From a virus: a DNA stretch of 34,062 nucleotides. The stretch covers positions 1 to 34,062 of the IMG/VR virus record IMGVR_UViG_3300017755_000035. The stretch is one strand, 5' to 3'. The notes beneath the pieces were generated by a model. That model searched no databases, had not been told where the DNA came from, and worked only from the letters and a program-made list of their open reading frames with translations. Of the stretch, positions 25,242 through 32,106 are shown one piece after another (the stretch's first letter is position 1; each line of letters begins with the position of its first letter). A program made the translations under genes and the position numbers.

Positions 25242-25867
25242 GCAGCGTAGACACATTAAAATTAGCTATCACTGCTGGACTAGGACTGGCTCGTACAAAC
25301 AAGTTCATGGTTAGTTTACCATCAATTGGCGGTGGCACCGGAGTACTTGGAGCAATCACAGGTGCTCTTGGTTCAGCACAACGAAATATTCTTTGTACAA
25401 ACGCAACTCTTCCGGGTAAACAAATGTTGACTCATGAACGTCGAGTTGGTATCGAACAGCAAAAAGTAATGTATGGTTATGCTATGGATGATGTGACTCT
25501 TCAATTCATGGAGACTTCAACACTTCCGATTCGTAATTATTTTGAAAGCTGGATTGCAACAATGCATGATACTTCTCCCGGAAATCAGGACAAGAACGTT
25601 GTCAATTATCCGACTGAATATAAGAAGAGAGTTACCATTCACCAATTAGCAAACCCTATTCCATTTGGTCGTATATCTCTACCACTTGGAATGAATCCGC
25701 AGATTTCAACTTATTCTTGTGCGCTAGTTGACGCATTTCCGACAACATTGAGTCAAATTGACTATAGTAATGATCAAGACGGATTTGTAACATTCAGTGT
25801 TACGATGTCTTATAGATTTTGGGAAAGAGTACCAGCTGGTCAGCTTTCTCTTGGATATGGCCTTTAA
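25238..25867 (+). CDS. Tail-tube-fold protein, probably gp54-like tube initiator
   Basis: 209 residues. ARTNKFMVSLP (18-28), NATLPGKQM (54-62), YGYAMDDVTLQFMETSTLPIRNYFESW and VTFSVTMSYRFWE form the pattern of the gp19/gp54 tube family, in which a sandwich domain stacks as hexamers. T4 gp54 (320) starts the tube on gp48 and gp19 (163) builds it. The place next to gp26 and the tape measure protein, rather than next to the sheath gene, favours gp54, but gp19 is not excluded. It starts in an ATGA overlap with the preceding gene. Confidence 0.72.
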   Translation: MSSVDTLKLAITAGLGLARTNKFMVSLPSIGGGTGVLGAITGALGSAQRNILCTNATLPGKQMLTHERRVGIEQQKVMYGYAMDDVTLQFMETSTLPIRNYFESWIATMHDTSPGNQDKNVVNYPTEYKKRVTIHQLANPIPFGRISLPLGMNPQISTYSCALVDAFPTTLSQIDYSNDQDGFVTFSVTMSYRFWERVPAGQLSLGYGL

Positions 25868-25877
25868 GGAGTAAATT

Positions 25878-26591
25878 ATGGCACTACCGCGACTAAATGA
25901 TGTACCTGAGTATGAATTGACGGTACCTTCGACTGGACACTCTGTTGGCTTCAGGCCATTCTTAGTAAAAGAACAGAAAGTCCTTATGATTTCATATGAA
26001 TCAAAAGACGTAAAACAAATTTTAAAAGCAGTTTTGAATTGTATTCAAGCGTGTGTTAAAAATATTGATGTTGGTAAATTAGCAACATTCGATGTTGATT
26101 ATATCTTTACACAGATCCGATCAAAGTCTGTTGGTGAAACTAACGATGTTATCATGAAGTGTACAAACTGTGGTCATGAAAATAAGCTAACTATCAATTT
26201 AAATGAAATCAATATTGATGTTGAAAAGAAAGATATGACTATCGAGCTCAATGACACATATACATTGAAAATGAAATATCCTACTTACACTGACATCATT
26301 GGTGATAGAGTTCTATTAAACGATAAACGTACTCAGACTGAACAATTACTTGCTACACTTCGTAATTGTATGGAAGCAATTCAGACTGAGGAAGAAAATG
26401 TTATATTAAAAGATGAAACAATTGAAGAGATCGATGATTTTATTTCGTCATTGAATGATGAACAATACGGAAAGATTGCAGACTTTGTTTCTAATGTACC
26501 ATCGATGAAATACCAAAAGAAATTCAATTGTGAAAAATGCGAAAAAGAAAACACATTAGTAGTGGAGGGACTGCAAGATTTTTTTTCATAA
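25878..26591 (+). CDS. gp26: Baseplate hub protein gp26 (zero-frame product)
   Basis: 237 residues against 208 in T4. It starts 7 bases after AAGGAG. The T4 baseplate hub-assembly family pattern is seen in the N-terminus (ELTVPSTGHSVGFRPFLVKEQKVLM, 13-37). Two CxxC pairs (C95/C98 and C218/C221) could make a zinc ribbon joining the middle and the C-terminal end. The last codons CAA GAT TTT TTT TCA TAA contain a run of eight T, and the next reading frame in -1 continues with a conserved-looking 57-residue extension. gp26 is an assembly factor of the hub; T4 gene 51 follows gene 26, as here. Confidence 0.88.
   Translation: MALPRLNDVPEYELTVPSTGHSVGFRPFLVKEQKVLMISYESKDVKQILKAVLNCIQACVKNIDVGKLATFDVDYIFTQIRSKSVGETNDVIMKCTNCGHENKLTINLNEINIDVEKKDMTIELNDTYTLKMKYPTYTDIIGDRVLLNDKRTQTEQLLATLRNCMEAIQTEEENVILKDETIEEIDDFISSLNDEQYGKIADFVSNVPSMKYQKKFNCEKCEKENTLVVEGLQDFFS
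26564..26586 (+). promoter_or_regulatory. Programmed -1 frameshift site: SD-like GGAGGG plus T8 slippery run
   Basis: GGAGGG (26564-26569), then 9 bases, then T-TTT-TTT in the zero frame (26579-26585) followed by another T. A -1 slip moves from gp26 into the frame that reads FINLSHDTLENYY. An SD-like element about 10 bases upstream of the slip site is the arrangement that stimulates -1 frameshifting in dnaX of E. coli. No strong downstream hairpin is visible. Confidence 0.7.
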
Positions 26592-26758
26592 ACCTTTCTC
26601 ATGATACTCTAGAAAATTATTATCAAACCAATTTTTTATTAGCTCAAGAGCACCAATATTCGTTAACTGAACTTGATAATATGATACCGTGGGAGAGGGA
26701 AATCATAATCTATATGCTCATACAGCATATGAAAGAGAAGAATCAGCAGCAGCAATAG
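26585..26758 (+). CDS. gp51-position extension read by -1 frameshift from gp26
   Basis: 57 residues in the -1 frame from the slip site to TAG at 26756, giving a gp26 fusion of about 293 residues. The segment INLSHDTLENYYQTNFLLAQ and LTELDNMIPWEREI is protein-like and helical. The only in-frame ATG upstream (26537) lies inside gp26 with no ribosome site, and the conserved part begins exactly at the slip site. T4 gene 51, a hub assembly factor, holds the same position. In many phages a frameshifted chaperone lies directly before the tape measure gene, as here. Independent initiation at 26537 remains the alternative. Confidence 0.68.
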   Translation, partial: FINLSHDTLENYYQTNFLLAQEHQYSLTELDNMIPWEREIIIYMLIQHMKEKNQQQQ

Positions 26759-28435
26759 ATGGCAAATTTAAAAGCAGTAAATGAAACTCTATTATCGCAG
26801 AATGAAATTCTGAGAGATACTCAGAAGTCTGTTCTTTCGACGAATAATCTATTGTCTAAAACTCTAGAATCTCAACTTAAAGCTGCTTCAATGGCTAAGT
26901 TGAAAGATCTTGAGAAAGACAGAGAAGGCGGAAGATTTTCTCGAGTTGCTGGTGGATTAAGTGCTGCTGGTGGAGCTATTAAAGGTGGCGCAGAAAAAGG
27001 TTTAGGTAATATTCAAGGAATGCTTGGTAAAATAGGTAGTTTCTTGACACCTGCTGCTCTAATGGCTCTTCCCGGAATTCTTGCCGGTGTTCTTCTTAAA
27101 CGTGGTATTCCAGCTCTTGCAGTTGGCATCTTTGCTGATGAGATTGCAGGATTTTTGCTTGGTCCAGAAGCTTCTGCCGAGATGAAAAACCAAGTTACTC
27201 GAGCAATTCAAGGTGGTGCTCTTGGTTCTCTTCTTGGTAAAAAATTCGCTCTAATTGGTGCTGCGGCTGGATTCTTAATTGATGATGAAGTTGCGGCACA
27301 GTTATTAGAACTCGGTAAATCATTTGGTAATTTACTTGGTGCTGATATAGCAAACTTAGATGACCTTAAAGGTGTTATGCTGAGCATCGGCACTTTCCTT
27401 CGTGAAACTCTTAAAGGTGGTTTAGACGGAATTAACGATCTACTCAATGGGCGAATTGCTGAATTTTTTGGAATAGGCGAAGGTGAGAACAAAGTATTTA
27501 AGACTTTAGGTTTGATTGCTGGATTAGGATTAGTTCTAGCTCCGGGTGCTACTCTTGGAGCTATGGGATTCTTAGGAAAGAAAACACTAGGACTTGGGAT
27601 TAAGGCTTTAACACTTCTCTGGGGTAAAGTTCCAGCTGTTTTAAGAGGATTAGGATTATTGGGTACCGCAATTACCGCATCTGCTGGAGTCGGAACAGCA
27701 GGCGCGGCTGGAGCAGGTGCAGCAGCATCACGTGGCGGTACGTTATTAAAAATTGCTGGAGGCATGCTTAGGTTTGCTGGACCGCTTGGAGCTATTATTG
27801 GCATTGCAACGATAGGTTATGCAGTCGGTGAGTGGTTTAAAACTACTGAAATGTATAAAGATCTGGCCGAGGCTCAAAAGAAAAGAGAAGATGAGTCTGT
27901 TACATTTAATAAAGTTCAGCAGGCACAGTTAGATGCTGGAGCATCTCCAGAAGATGCAGCAACTGTTGCGCGCTTTGCCACTAACGCTGGGCAAGGGCAA
28001 GACTTTACTCTACAAGCAAAAAGTACAGACACCAAATTTAGAACTGGCGAGTTGATCGGCAGTGATACATTTATGGCGCGAGTAGCACAACTTGAAAAAT
28101 TTGAAAACCTGCAGGGTGCTGATAAGTTTGCTAAAACTTCAATGGGTAAAGAACTAGAAGAAAGAAGAGCAGCATTACTAGCTCTTCAAAATCGCGAAGC
28201 AGCAATGAAGGCACCAAAGCCAACATCTGGAGAAAGCCTTAGAAATGAAACTGCGCTTGGTAATGCACCACCCGGCCAACCAATGATTGTTGATGGATCT
28301 ACCAATACAACACAGAATATTGGTCAGTCAAATACTACGCTTTCTGCTCCACCACCAGCTGCTGGTCAAAGCGATGATTACTCAGGCGCACTCAATAGTC
28401 GTATGAATCTTTCTACGAGTGGATACCTGAACTAA
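26759..28435 (+). CDS. gp29: Tail tape measure protein, gp29-like
   Basis: 558 residues against 590 in T4 gp29. The first 60 residues form a polar helix/coil (ETLLSQNEILRDTQ). The middle (about 60-370) is Gly/Ala/Leu-rich with several hydrophobic segments (for example ALMALPGILAGVLL, LGLIAGLGLVLAPG, FAGPLGAIIGIATIGYAVG), as in tape measure proteins that enter the host membrane. The C-terminal 180 residues are polar with Pro/Gln/Asn-rich low complexity. The ATG abuts the stop of the frameshift extension with no good ribosome site, so translation may depend on ribosomes ending at 26758. Assignment by size, composition and position. Confidence 0.78.
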   Translation: MANLKAVNETLLSQNEILRDTQKSVLSTNNLLSKTLESQLKAASMAKLKDLEKDREGGRFSRVAGGLSAAGGAIKGGAEKGLGNIQGMLGKIGSFLTPAALMALPGILAGVLLKRGIPALAVGIFADEIAGFLLGPEASAEMKNQVTRAIQGGALGSLLGKKFALIGAAAGFLIDDEVAAQLLELGKSFGNLLGADIANLDDLKGVMLSIGTFLRETLKGGLDGINDLLNGRIAEFFGIGEGENKVFKTLGLIAGLGLVLAPGATLGAMGFLGKKTLGLGIKALTLLWGKVPAVLRGLGLLGTAITASAGVGTAGAAGAGAAASRGGTLLKIAGGMLRFAGPLGAIIGIATIGYAVGEWFKTTEMYKDLAEAQKKREDESVTFNKVQQAQLDAGASPEDAATVARFATNAGQGQDFTLQAKSTDTKFRTGELIGSDTFMARVAQLEKFENLQGADKFAKTSMGKELEERRAALLALQNREAAMKAPKPTSGESLRNETALGNAPPGQPMIVDGSTNTTQNIGQSNTTLSAPPPAAGQSDDYSGALNSRMNLSTSGYLN

Positions 28436-28638
28436 AAGATATACATTACCCAGTTCTCAGCGCAGTCTTCAGCGTATTGTTCGCTATGAAGCACACCATC
28501 TGTTTCCATCTTACGTGTTTCGACAACTACGTCATCTTCTAATAGATCAACGAACCATCCATCTTCATCAGATGTCTTGAAGACGATAGCCTCGCGGCTA
28601 CCGTCATCAGAATAAAAGTTGTGGTGATCATCCCTCAC
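28432..28638 (-). CDS. Small acidic conserved phage protein
   Basis: 68 residues, very rich in Asp and Glu. The C-terminal half (VVETRKMETDGVLHSEQYAEDCAENWV) resembles short proteins encoded next to gp32 in marine T4-like phages. No known domain. Its start overlaps the end of gp32 by 11 bases and its end overlaps the convergent tape measure gene by 4 bases, so it is the last gene of the gp32 transcript. Confidence 0.6.
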   Translation of the reverse strand: MRDDHHNFYSDDGSREAIVFKTSDEDGWFVDLLEDDVVVETRKMETDGVLHSEQYAEDCAENWVMYIF

Positions 28639-29521
28639 TTGCTAATCTCGCAAAGTATGACATGGTATCGTCGTCATCACTGGCTGGTACAGACTCAGCA
28701 GTGACTGGTTCCATTGGAGCAGGAGCTGGCTCATTCATTTGAGCTTCTTGTCTCATTGTAGGAGCACCTGAACTTACTGCTTCTTCTCCAAGAACTCGGC
28801 TGAGTTTGGTTTTAAGCTCATCGTATGTTTTGTAGTTCTTTGGATCGGAGAACTCACTGAGATCATGTAGTTGGTTATAGACTGCTTCCAACTTGGCTTC
28901 GTCTCCATCATAGAGACCAGTTGAGCTTGAAAACTCTGACTTATCATAATTACGGTATCCTTCAACATTACGAATTTTTAGTTTAAAGTCAGCACCTTCC
29001 CAGAAGTCAAAAGGATTAACCGGACTTTCATCAGCAAACTCTGGCTGCATAGAATCCATGATCTTGTCAAAGATCTTCTTACCAAACTTGTAAAGCATTA
29101 CTTTACCTTCGTTAGATGGATTTGAAGGATCTTGTACAATAAGCACATTGACTACATAATGGAGTCTACGTTTTTGATCACGGGCTCGGTCTTTGTCTGA
29201 TTCGATACCAGAGTTCCAAAGGCGTGAGTTAAGTTCCCCGACTGGATCAGGTTGACCAATAGAAGTAAGGCTGTTTTCGATATACCAAAGACCGGTTGGT
29301 CCTTTGAAACCGTGGTCCCAGTAACGAACCCATGGGAGGTCTTGACCTTCGGCTGATGGGAGGAATCGGAGGACGGCATAACCATTACCTGCTTTATCTA
29401 CTGTGGGTTTCCAGATACGTTCATCGGAGTAGTTTTTCTTTTCACCACCACCGGCAGTTTCTGCGGCTTGAACGAGTTTGGAGATTTGATCGCGGTTGCG
29501 TTTTAAATTTGCAAAAGACAT
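28628..29521 (-). CDS. gp32: Single-stranded DNA-binding protein gp32
   Basis: 297 residues, the usual gp32 length. The N-terminal basic/helical cooperativity region (MSFANLKRNRDQISKL) is followed by the core with DHGFKGPTGLWYIENS (69-84) and EGKVMLYKFGKKIFDKI. The C-terminus is acidic (DDDDTMSYFARLASEG), the tail that contacts partner replication proteins. No cysteine occurs anywhere in the protein, so the Cys ligands of the T4 zinc site are missing; only the His of DHGF remains. A promoter-like pair and a dyad lie in the 83-base gap upstream, and AAGGA precedes the ATG. Confidence 0.97.
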   Translation of the reverse strand: MSFANLKRNRDQISKLVQAAETAGGGEKKNYSDERIWKPTVDKAGNGYAVLRFLPSAEGQDLPWVRYWDHGFKGPTGLWYIENSLTSIGQPDPVGELNSRLWNSGIESDKDRARDQKRRLHYVVNVLIVQDPSNPSNEGKVMLYKFGKKIFDKIMDSMQPEFADESPVNPFDFWEGADFKLKIRNVEGYRNYDKSEFSSSTGLYDGDEAKLEAVYNQLHDLSEFSDPKNYKTYDELKTKLSRVLGEEAVSSGAPTMRQEAQMNEPAPAPMEPVTAESVPASDDDDTMSYFARLASEG

Positions 29522-29559
29522 ATTTGTATTTTCCTTGTATAGCTGAAATATGATTTTAT

Positions 29560-29588
29560 ATTATACAACGTTCATGCGTCGTTGTACA
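29560..29588 (-). promoter_or_regulatory. Possible gp32 promoter overlapping a TACAACG dyad
   Basis: On the minus strand TGTACA (29583-29588), 17 bases, TATAAT (29560-29565). The same stretch contains a perfect inverted repeat, TACAACG at 29564-29570 and CGTTGTA at 29580-29586, with a 9-base loop. It could be an operator over the promoter or, if transcribed from upstream, an RNA hairpin before gp32. T4 gp32 represses its own translation through a 5' RNA structure. Confidence 0.4.
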
Positions 29589-29604
29589 CAATTATATATA
29601 CTCA

Positions 29605-29847
29605 TCATTCGAAAAAGGCTGAATCAAGAGTATTTTGTTTTGGCAAGAAATTAAGCTGCATTGCCTCAGCTTCAAGTTTGTCCTTAATAATAGGTGAGAC
29701 AAACTTTTTCATATCTTCTGGTTCTAGCTGGTTCTTCTCACAAAGATATAGAATAGCATCCAGATAACTTAATTTTAGCTCATTCACTGCATCTTCAACG
29801 AGCTTAGTAAACTTAGACTTAGTTAGAAATTCTTGTTCAATTGTCAT
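29605..29847 (-). CDS. gp33: Late-transcription coactivator, gp33-like
   Basis: 80 residues. LSYLDAILYLCEKNQLEPEDMKKFVSPIIKDKLEAEAMQLNFLP (about 29-70) matches the short helical gp33-type accessory proteins of marine T4-like phages. In T4 gp33 (112) bridges RNA polymerase and the gp45 sliding clamp for late transcription. The C-terminal TLDSAFFE is acidic and hydrophobic, as expected of a clamp-binding tail. As in T4, it lies next to gene 32. The start overlaps the upstream gene in an ATGA. TATAAATA boxes elsewhere in the window fit its presence. Confidence 0.75.
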   Translation of the reverse strand: MTIEQEFLTKSKFTKLVEDAVNELKLSYLDAILYLCEKNQLEPEDMKKFVSPIIKDKLEAEAMQLNFLPKQNTLDSAFFE

Positions 29848-30965
29848 TTCAATACCCTCAACAATATAGTATCTTCATTGATTCGACCATTAGGAGTGGT
29901 CGGTTTAGTAGTAATTTGTTTGACCAAAGTCTCAAATTGCTTTGGTGTTGAGCTGAGTGCAGATGGCAATATATCCATAGGCTTTCTCAGCGTCCATGCA
30001 CGAGACTCACTGTTTATGTTCTTAATAGTAGTACCACTAATCACAAAACCATCGGTTGACTCTGTTTTGTATTCAATCAACTTACGAGTCTTTGTATTAA
30101 AACAGAGGAGATGAGTCTTACCAATAATCTGCGCTGGATTGATAGAAACAATCTTAAAGTCATTATCTTCTTTTTTGTATTTGACTTTTGATACTTGTTT
30201 CTCCATTGACGGAGCTTTTGCAACTTTGGCTTTGCGAGTTGCTTTCGCTGCAGATTTAATTCGATCTAGATCTTCAAGCATTGCTTGACATTCTTTAATG
30301 CGGCGGTTGAGTTCTGGTCGCTTAAGATGCGAATAGCCTTCTACTGCTTGTTCACAACGCTTATGATATGCGTCTTCATAATCAAGCAACCAGCCCTCAA
30401 CCACCTGACGGACGGGAAGAGCAGCGCTGCCACTCAACCCATGCTTACGAAACAAATCGTAAACATTGATAGAAGCTTTTTCACCTTCAAGCCACTCATC
30501 TTCAAGATTGAGGAGATCTTGCATGATGGTGTTTGAAATTTTAGCCTGCAGACGTTGTTGAGGAGAGAGTGTAACAACATTCGATGTTACTTTCGCCTGC
30601 ATAGCTTTTTCATGATGTAATGTCTTACCCATATCAATGAGCTCAGACAGCTTCTTCACCAGAGATTGTTTCCAATACTCTGATCTCTCCGTGACTTCCT
30701 GCTGAGTGTTATACCAAAAAGCAGTAGCCGCATAATGTGAAAATTGAAATTTATAGTCAGGACAGGCCAAGATATATTTGGCATCTGTCTTACTGAAGTT
30801 GTTTTTTGTAAAAGTTTTGGTTTGTGAAATAAGATCTTTACGGTCAATTTCCATATGGAAATAGTCTTTGACTGCGTCAAAGCCTTTGTCGACCGGAGCT
30901 CCAAGTACACCAGTACGGGCACGAGCTCTAATAGTTTTCTTTTTGGTTCTCTTTGGTATAGCCAT
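29844..30965 (-). CDS. Unknown 373-residue protein upstream of gp33/gp32
   Basis: The start chosen is ATG 30965, 8 bases after GAGGAG; a longer frame would begin at a TTG that lies over that ribosome site. The N-terminus is strongly basic (MAIPKRTKKKTIRARAR). Residues 30-110 include FHMEIDRKDLISQTKTF and a Trp/Tyr-rich stretch (FSHYAATAFWYNTQQE). The middle is helical and charged with EECQAMLEDLD-type helices and a Lys/Ala-rich linker (about 240-260). The last 110 residues are beta-like (FKIVSINPAQIIGKTHLLCF). No enzyme motif recognised. It sits where T4 has gene 59, the helicase loader, but is longer and not evidently related. Transcribed first from the early promoter at 31107. Confidence 0.7.
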   Translation of the reverse strand: MAIPKRTKKKTIRARARTGVLGAPVDKGFDAVKDYFHMEIDRKDLISQTKTFTKNNFSKTDAKYILACPDYKFQFSHYAATAFWYNTQQEVTERSEYWKQSLVKKLSELIDMGKTLHHEKAMQAKVTSNVVTLSPQQRLQAKISNTIMQDLLNLEDEWLEGEKASINVYDLFRKHGLSGSAALPVRQVVEGWLLDYEDAYHKRCEQAVEGYSHLKRPELNRRIKECQAMLEDLDRIKSAAKATRKAKVAKAPSMEKQVSKVKYKKEDNDFKIVSINPAQIIGKTHLLCFNTKTRKLIEYKTESTDGFVISGTTIKNINSESRAWTLRKPMDILPSALSSTPKQFETLVKQITTKPTTPNGRINEDTILLRVLK

Positions 30966-31106
30966 AATATTGCTCCTCAACAATCAAAAATAATATGATG
31001 GGCCTTTCTTATGAGGGCGCTCCACTTCCCACCTGCGTCTTTATTTTATAGTCGTTACAGGCTTAACCGCGTTCATCGCTCGACTGTTCCCTTTATTGTT
31101 AGATAT

Positions 31107-31135
31107 ATTCTATCACGTTTTACTGTGTTTGTAAA
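31107..31135 (-). promoter_or_regulatory. T4-like early promoter (copy A)
   Basis: On the minus strand TTTACA (31130-31135), 17 bases, TAGAAT (31107-31112). The flank reads TCTGCTCATTATTTTGTTTACA. It nearly repeats the promoter at 32965-32993. It starts the transcript for the 373-residue protein, gp33 and gp32 with a leader of about 135 bases. Confidence 0.8.
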
Positions 31136-31165
31136 CAAAATAATGAGCAGATTCTAAATTAATTT

Positions 31166-31204
31166 GCTTAGCTTAGAGAAGAAAGGAGATCCTCTAAGCT
31201 AAGC
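31166..31204 (-). terminator. 13-bp perfect hairpin, likely transcript end before early promoter A
   Basis: GCTTAGCTTAGAG (31166-31178) pairs perfectly with CTCTAAGCTAAGC (31192-31204) across a 13-base loop. On the minus strand it follows the gene ending at 31243 and is followed by CAAATTAATTT, a weak T-rich tract. It probably ends the hydrolase operon just before early promoter A. The gap 30966-31242 otherwise holds only the promoter and its leader. Confidence 0.55.
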
Positions 31205-31242
31205 TTATTGAGCAGAGCCGAGAAATATAGTATCGGTTGCGA

Positions 31243-31521
31243 TTACCAGAGTTTCCACCACGCCTTTTTTGCAGTAGACGGAAACTTATTTGTATCGATT
31301 CGTTCAGGTTGATAGTTTTGAGTCAGATAGTAGTCAAGACAGTACTGTGCTAGAATACTCTCGGTGTTAGACCCGTCTGCCATTCCTTTGAGCAAGATCA
31401 GATCTGACTCGGTAAGTTCTTTACCATAGTTATCTACTAACTGGCGAGCAGCGTCTTCCATCTCCATATCAAACTGAAGAGCGTCAATATTAATATCTTC
31501 AAAAATATCTTTACCCATCAT
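31243..31521 (-). CDS. Small acidic helical protein of unknown function
   Basis: 92 residues, with two adjacent ATGs at the start (MMGKDIFED). Rich in Asp/Glu in the first half and Trp/Lys at the end (AKKAWWKLW). No membrane segment or known domain. It overlaps the end of the small membrane protein gene (31511-31657), so it is made from the same transcript as the hydrolase. Last gene before the hairpin at 31166. Confidence 0.6.
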   Translation of the reverse strand: MMGKDIFEDINIDALQFDMEMEDAARQLVDNYGKELTESDLILLKGMADGSNTESILAQYCLDYYLTQNYQPERIDTNKFPSTAKKAWWKLW

Positions 31522-31657
31522 AACTAAAAAAATCCATTATTGCCATAAAAATTAAAATGATTCCAGTAATGATCATCATGAGATTACCATTAGCAACTAT
31601 TAGATTAATGACACCAAGAATTGCTGGTCCGTACTTATATAAGACATGTTTTTTCAT
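31511..31657 (-). CDS. Small membrane protein coupled to the cell wall hydrolase (holin candidate)
   Basis: 48 residues. The start ATG overlaps the stop of the SleB-type hydrolase in an ATGA (31657-31654), and the end overlaps the start of the next gene. The N-terminus is basic (MKKHVLYKYG); then come a hydrophobic stretch (PAILGVINLIVA, 11-22) and a longer one (MMIITGIILIFMAIM, 27-41), so one or two membrane passes. Coupling to a lysis enzyme suggests a holin-like role, but no family was recognised; other membrane roles are possible. Confidence 0.6.
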   Translation of the reverse strand: MKKHVLYKYGPAILGVINLIVANGNLMMIITGIILIFMAIMDFFSYDG

Positions 31658-32106
31658 TCATACTCTCCATGATTCCAACCATAAAAGATATGATCACCAA
31701 TCGTTGCTTTTACTGTTTTCACTTCAGCCCATCCCGGTGTGACATAGTCGGCATGGTACCATAGTGAACCATCAACTAGATCGTCGGTCTTTCCAAAGTA
31801 TGCACCAAAGGCTGCAAGTCGCGCCATGTCCCAGGCTTCATTATCACCATCAGGAATCTTATCAGATTTACCATCACAATACCAAGAGAACTGGCAGCGA
31901 TCACGTACCGGTATTCTAATCTCAGGATCTTTCCAAGATGGTCGAGTCGGACCTTGAAAGACAACATCACAGACAGTATCAGGATAATATTCTGATTCAA
32001 CTCTGTTCATGACAACCTGACTGACCGCGATCATGCCATTCATATCTTGGTTTCTAGCTTCCCAATATGCATTAAGAGCTAGACAAACCAAAGCTTCGCT
32101 TAGCAT
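31654..32106 (-). CDS. SleB-type cell wall hydrolase (probable endolysin)
   Basis: 150 residues. The Hydrolase_2/SleB pattern is complete: YWEARNQDMNGMIAVSQVVMNRV (14-36) with the likely catalytic E16, CDVVFQ (46-51), QFSW (72-75), then LWYHADYVTPGWA and IGDHIFYGW near the C-terminus. Such enzymes cleave peptidoglycan glycan strands. The N-terminus (MLSEALVCLALNAYW) is mildly hydrophobic but lacks a charged start and cleavage site, so it probably needs a holin to leave the cytoplasm. It starts 7 bases inside the upstream gene and ends in an ATGA with the small membrane protein. Confidence 0.9.
   Translation of the reverse strand: MLSEALVCLALNAYWEARNQDMNGMIAVSQVVMNRVESEYYPDTVCDVVFQGPTRPSWKDPEIRIPVRDRCQFSWYCDGKSDKIPDGDNEAWDMARLAAFGAYFGKTDDLVDGSLWYHADYVTPGWAEVKTVKATIGDHIFYGWNHGEYE

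Noticed and set aside
27208-27804. Long minus-strand open frame (198 codons) opposite the tape measure gene
   Set aside because: It is the mirror of Gly/Ala/Leu-rich codons, gives a Pro/Ala/Ser-rich product with no plausible domain, and has no ribosome site or neighbours on that strand.
30966-30983. TTG start extending the 373-residue protein by six residues
   Set aside because: The extension lies across the GAGGAG ribosome site of the ATG at 30965.
31050-31085. Plus-strand CGTTCATCG resembling part of the glutamine (glnA) riboswitch of marine phages and cyanobacteria
   Set aside because: The required GGAAGTAGG-like segment is missing and no plus-strand gene follows.
31022-31100. Possible tRNA gene
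   Set aside because: No acceptor stem, T-arm GTTC...AATCC pattern or anticodon arm of tRNA form could be drawn on either strand.
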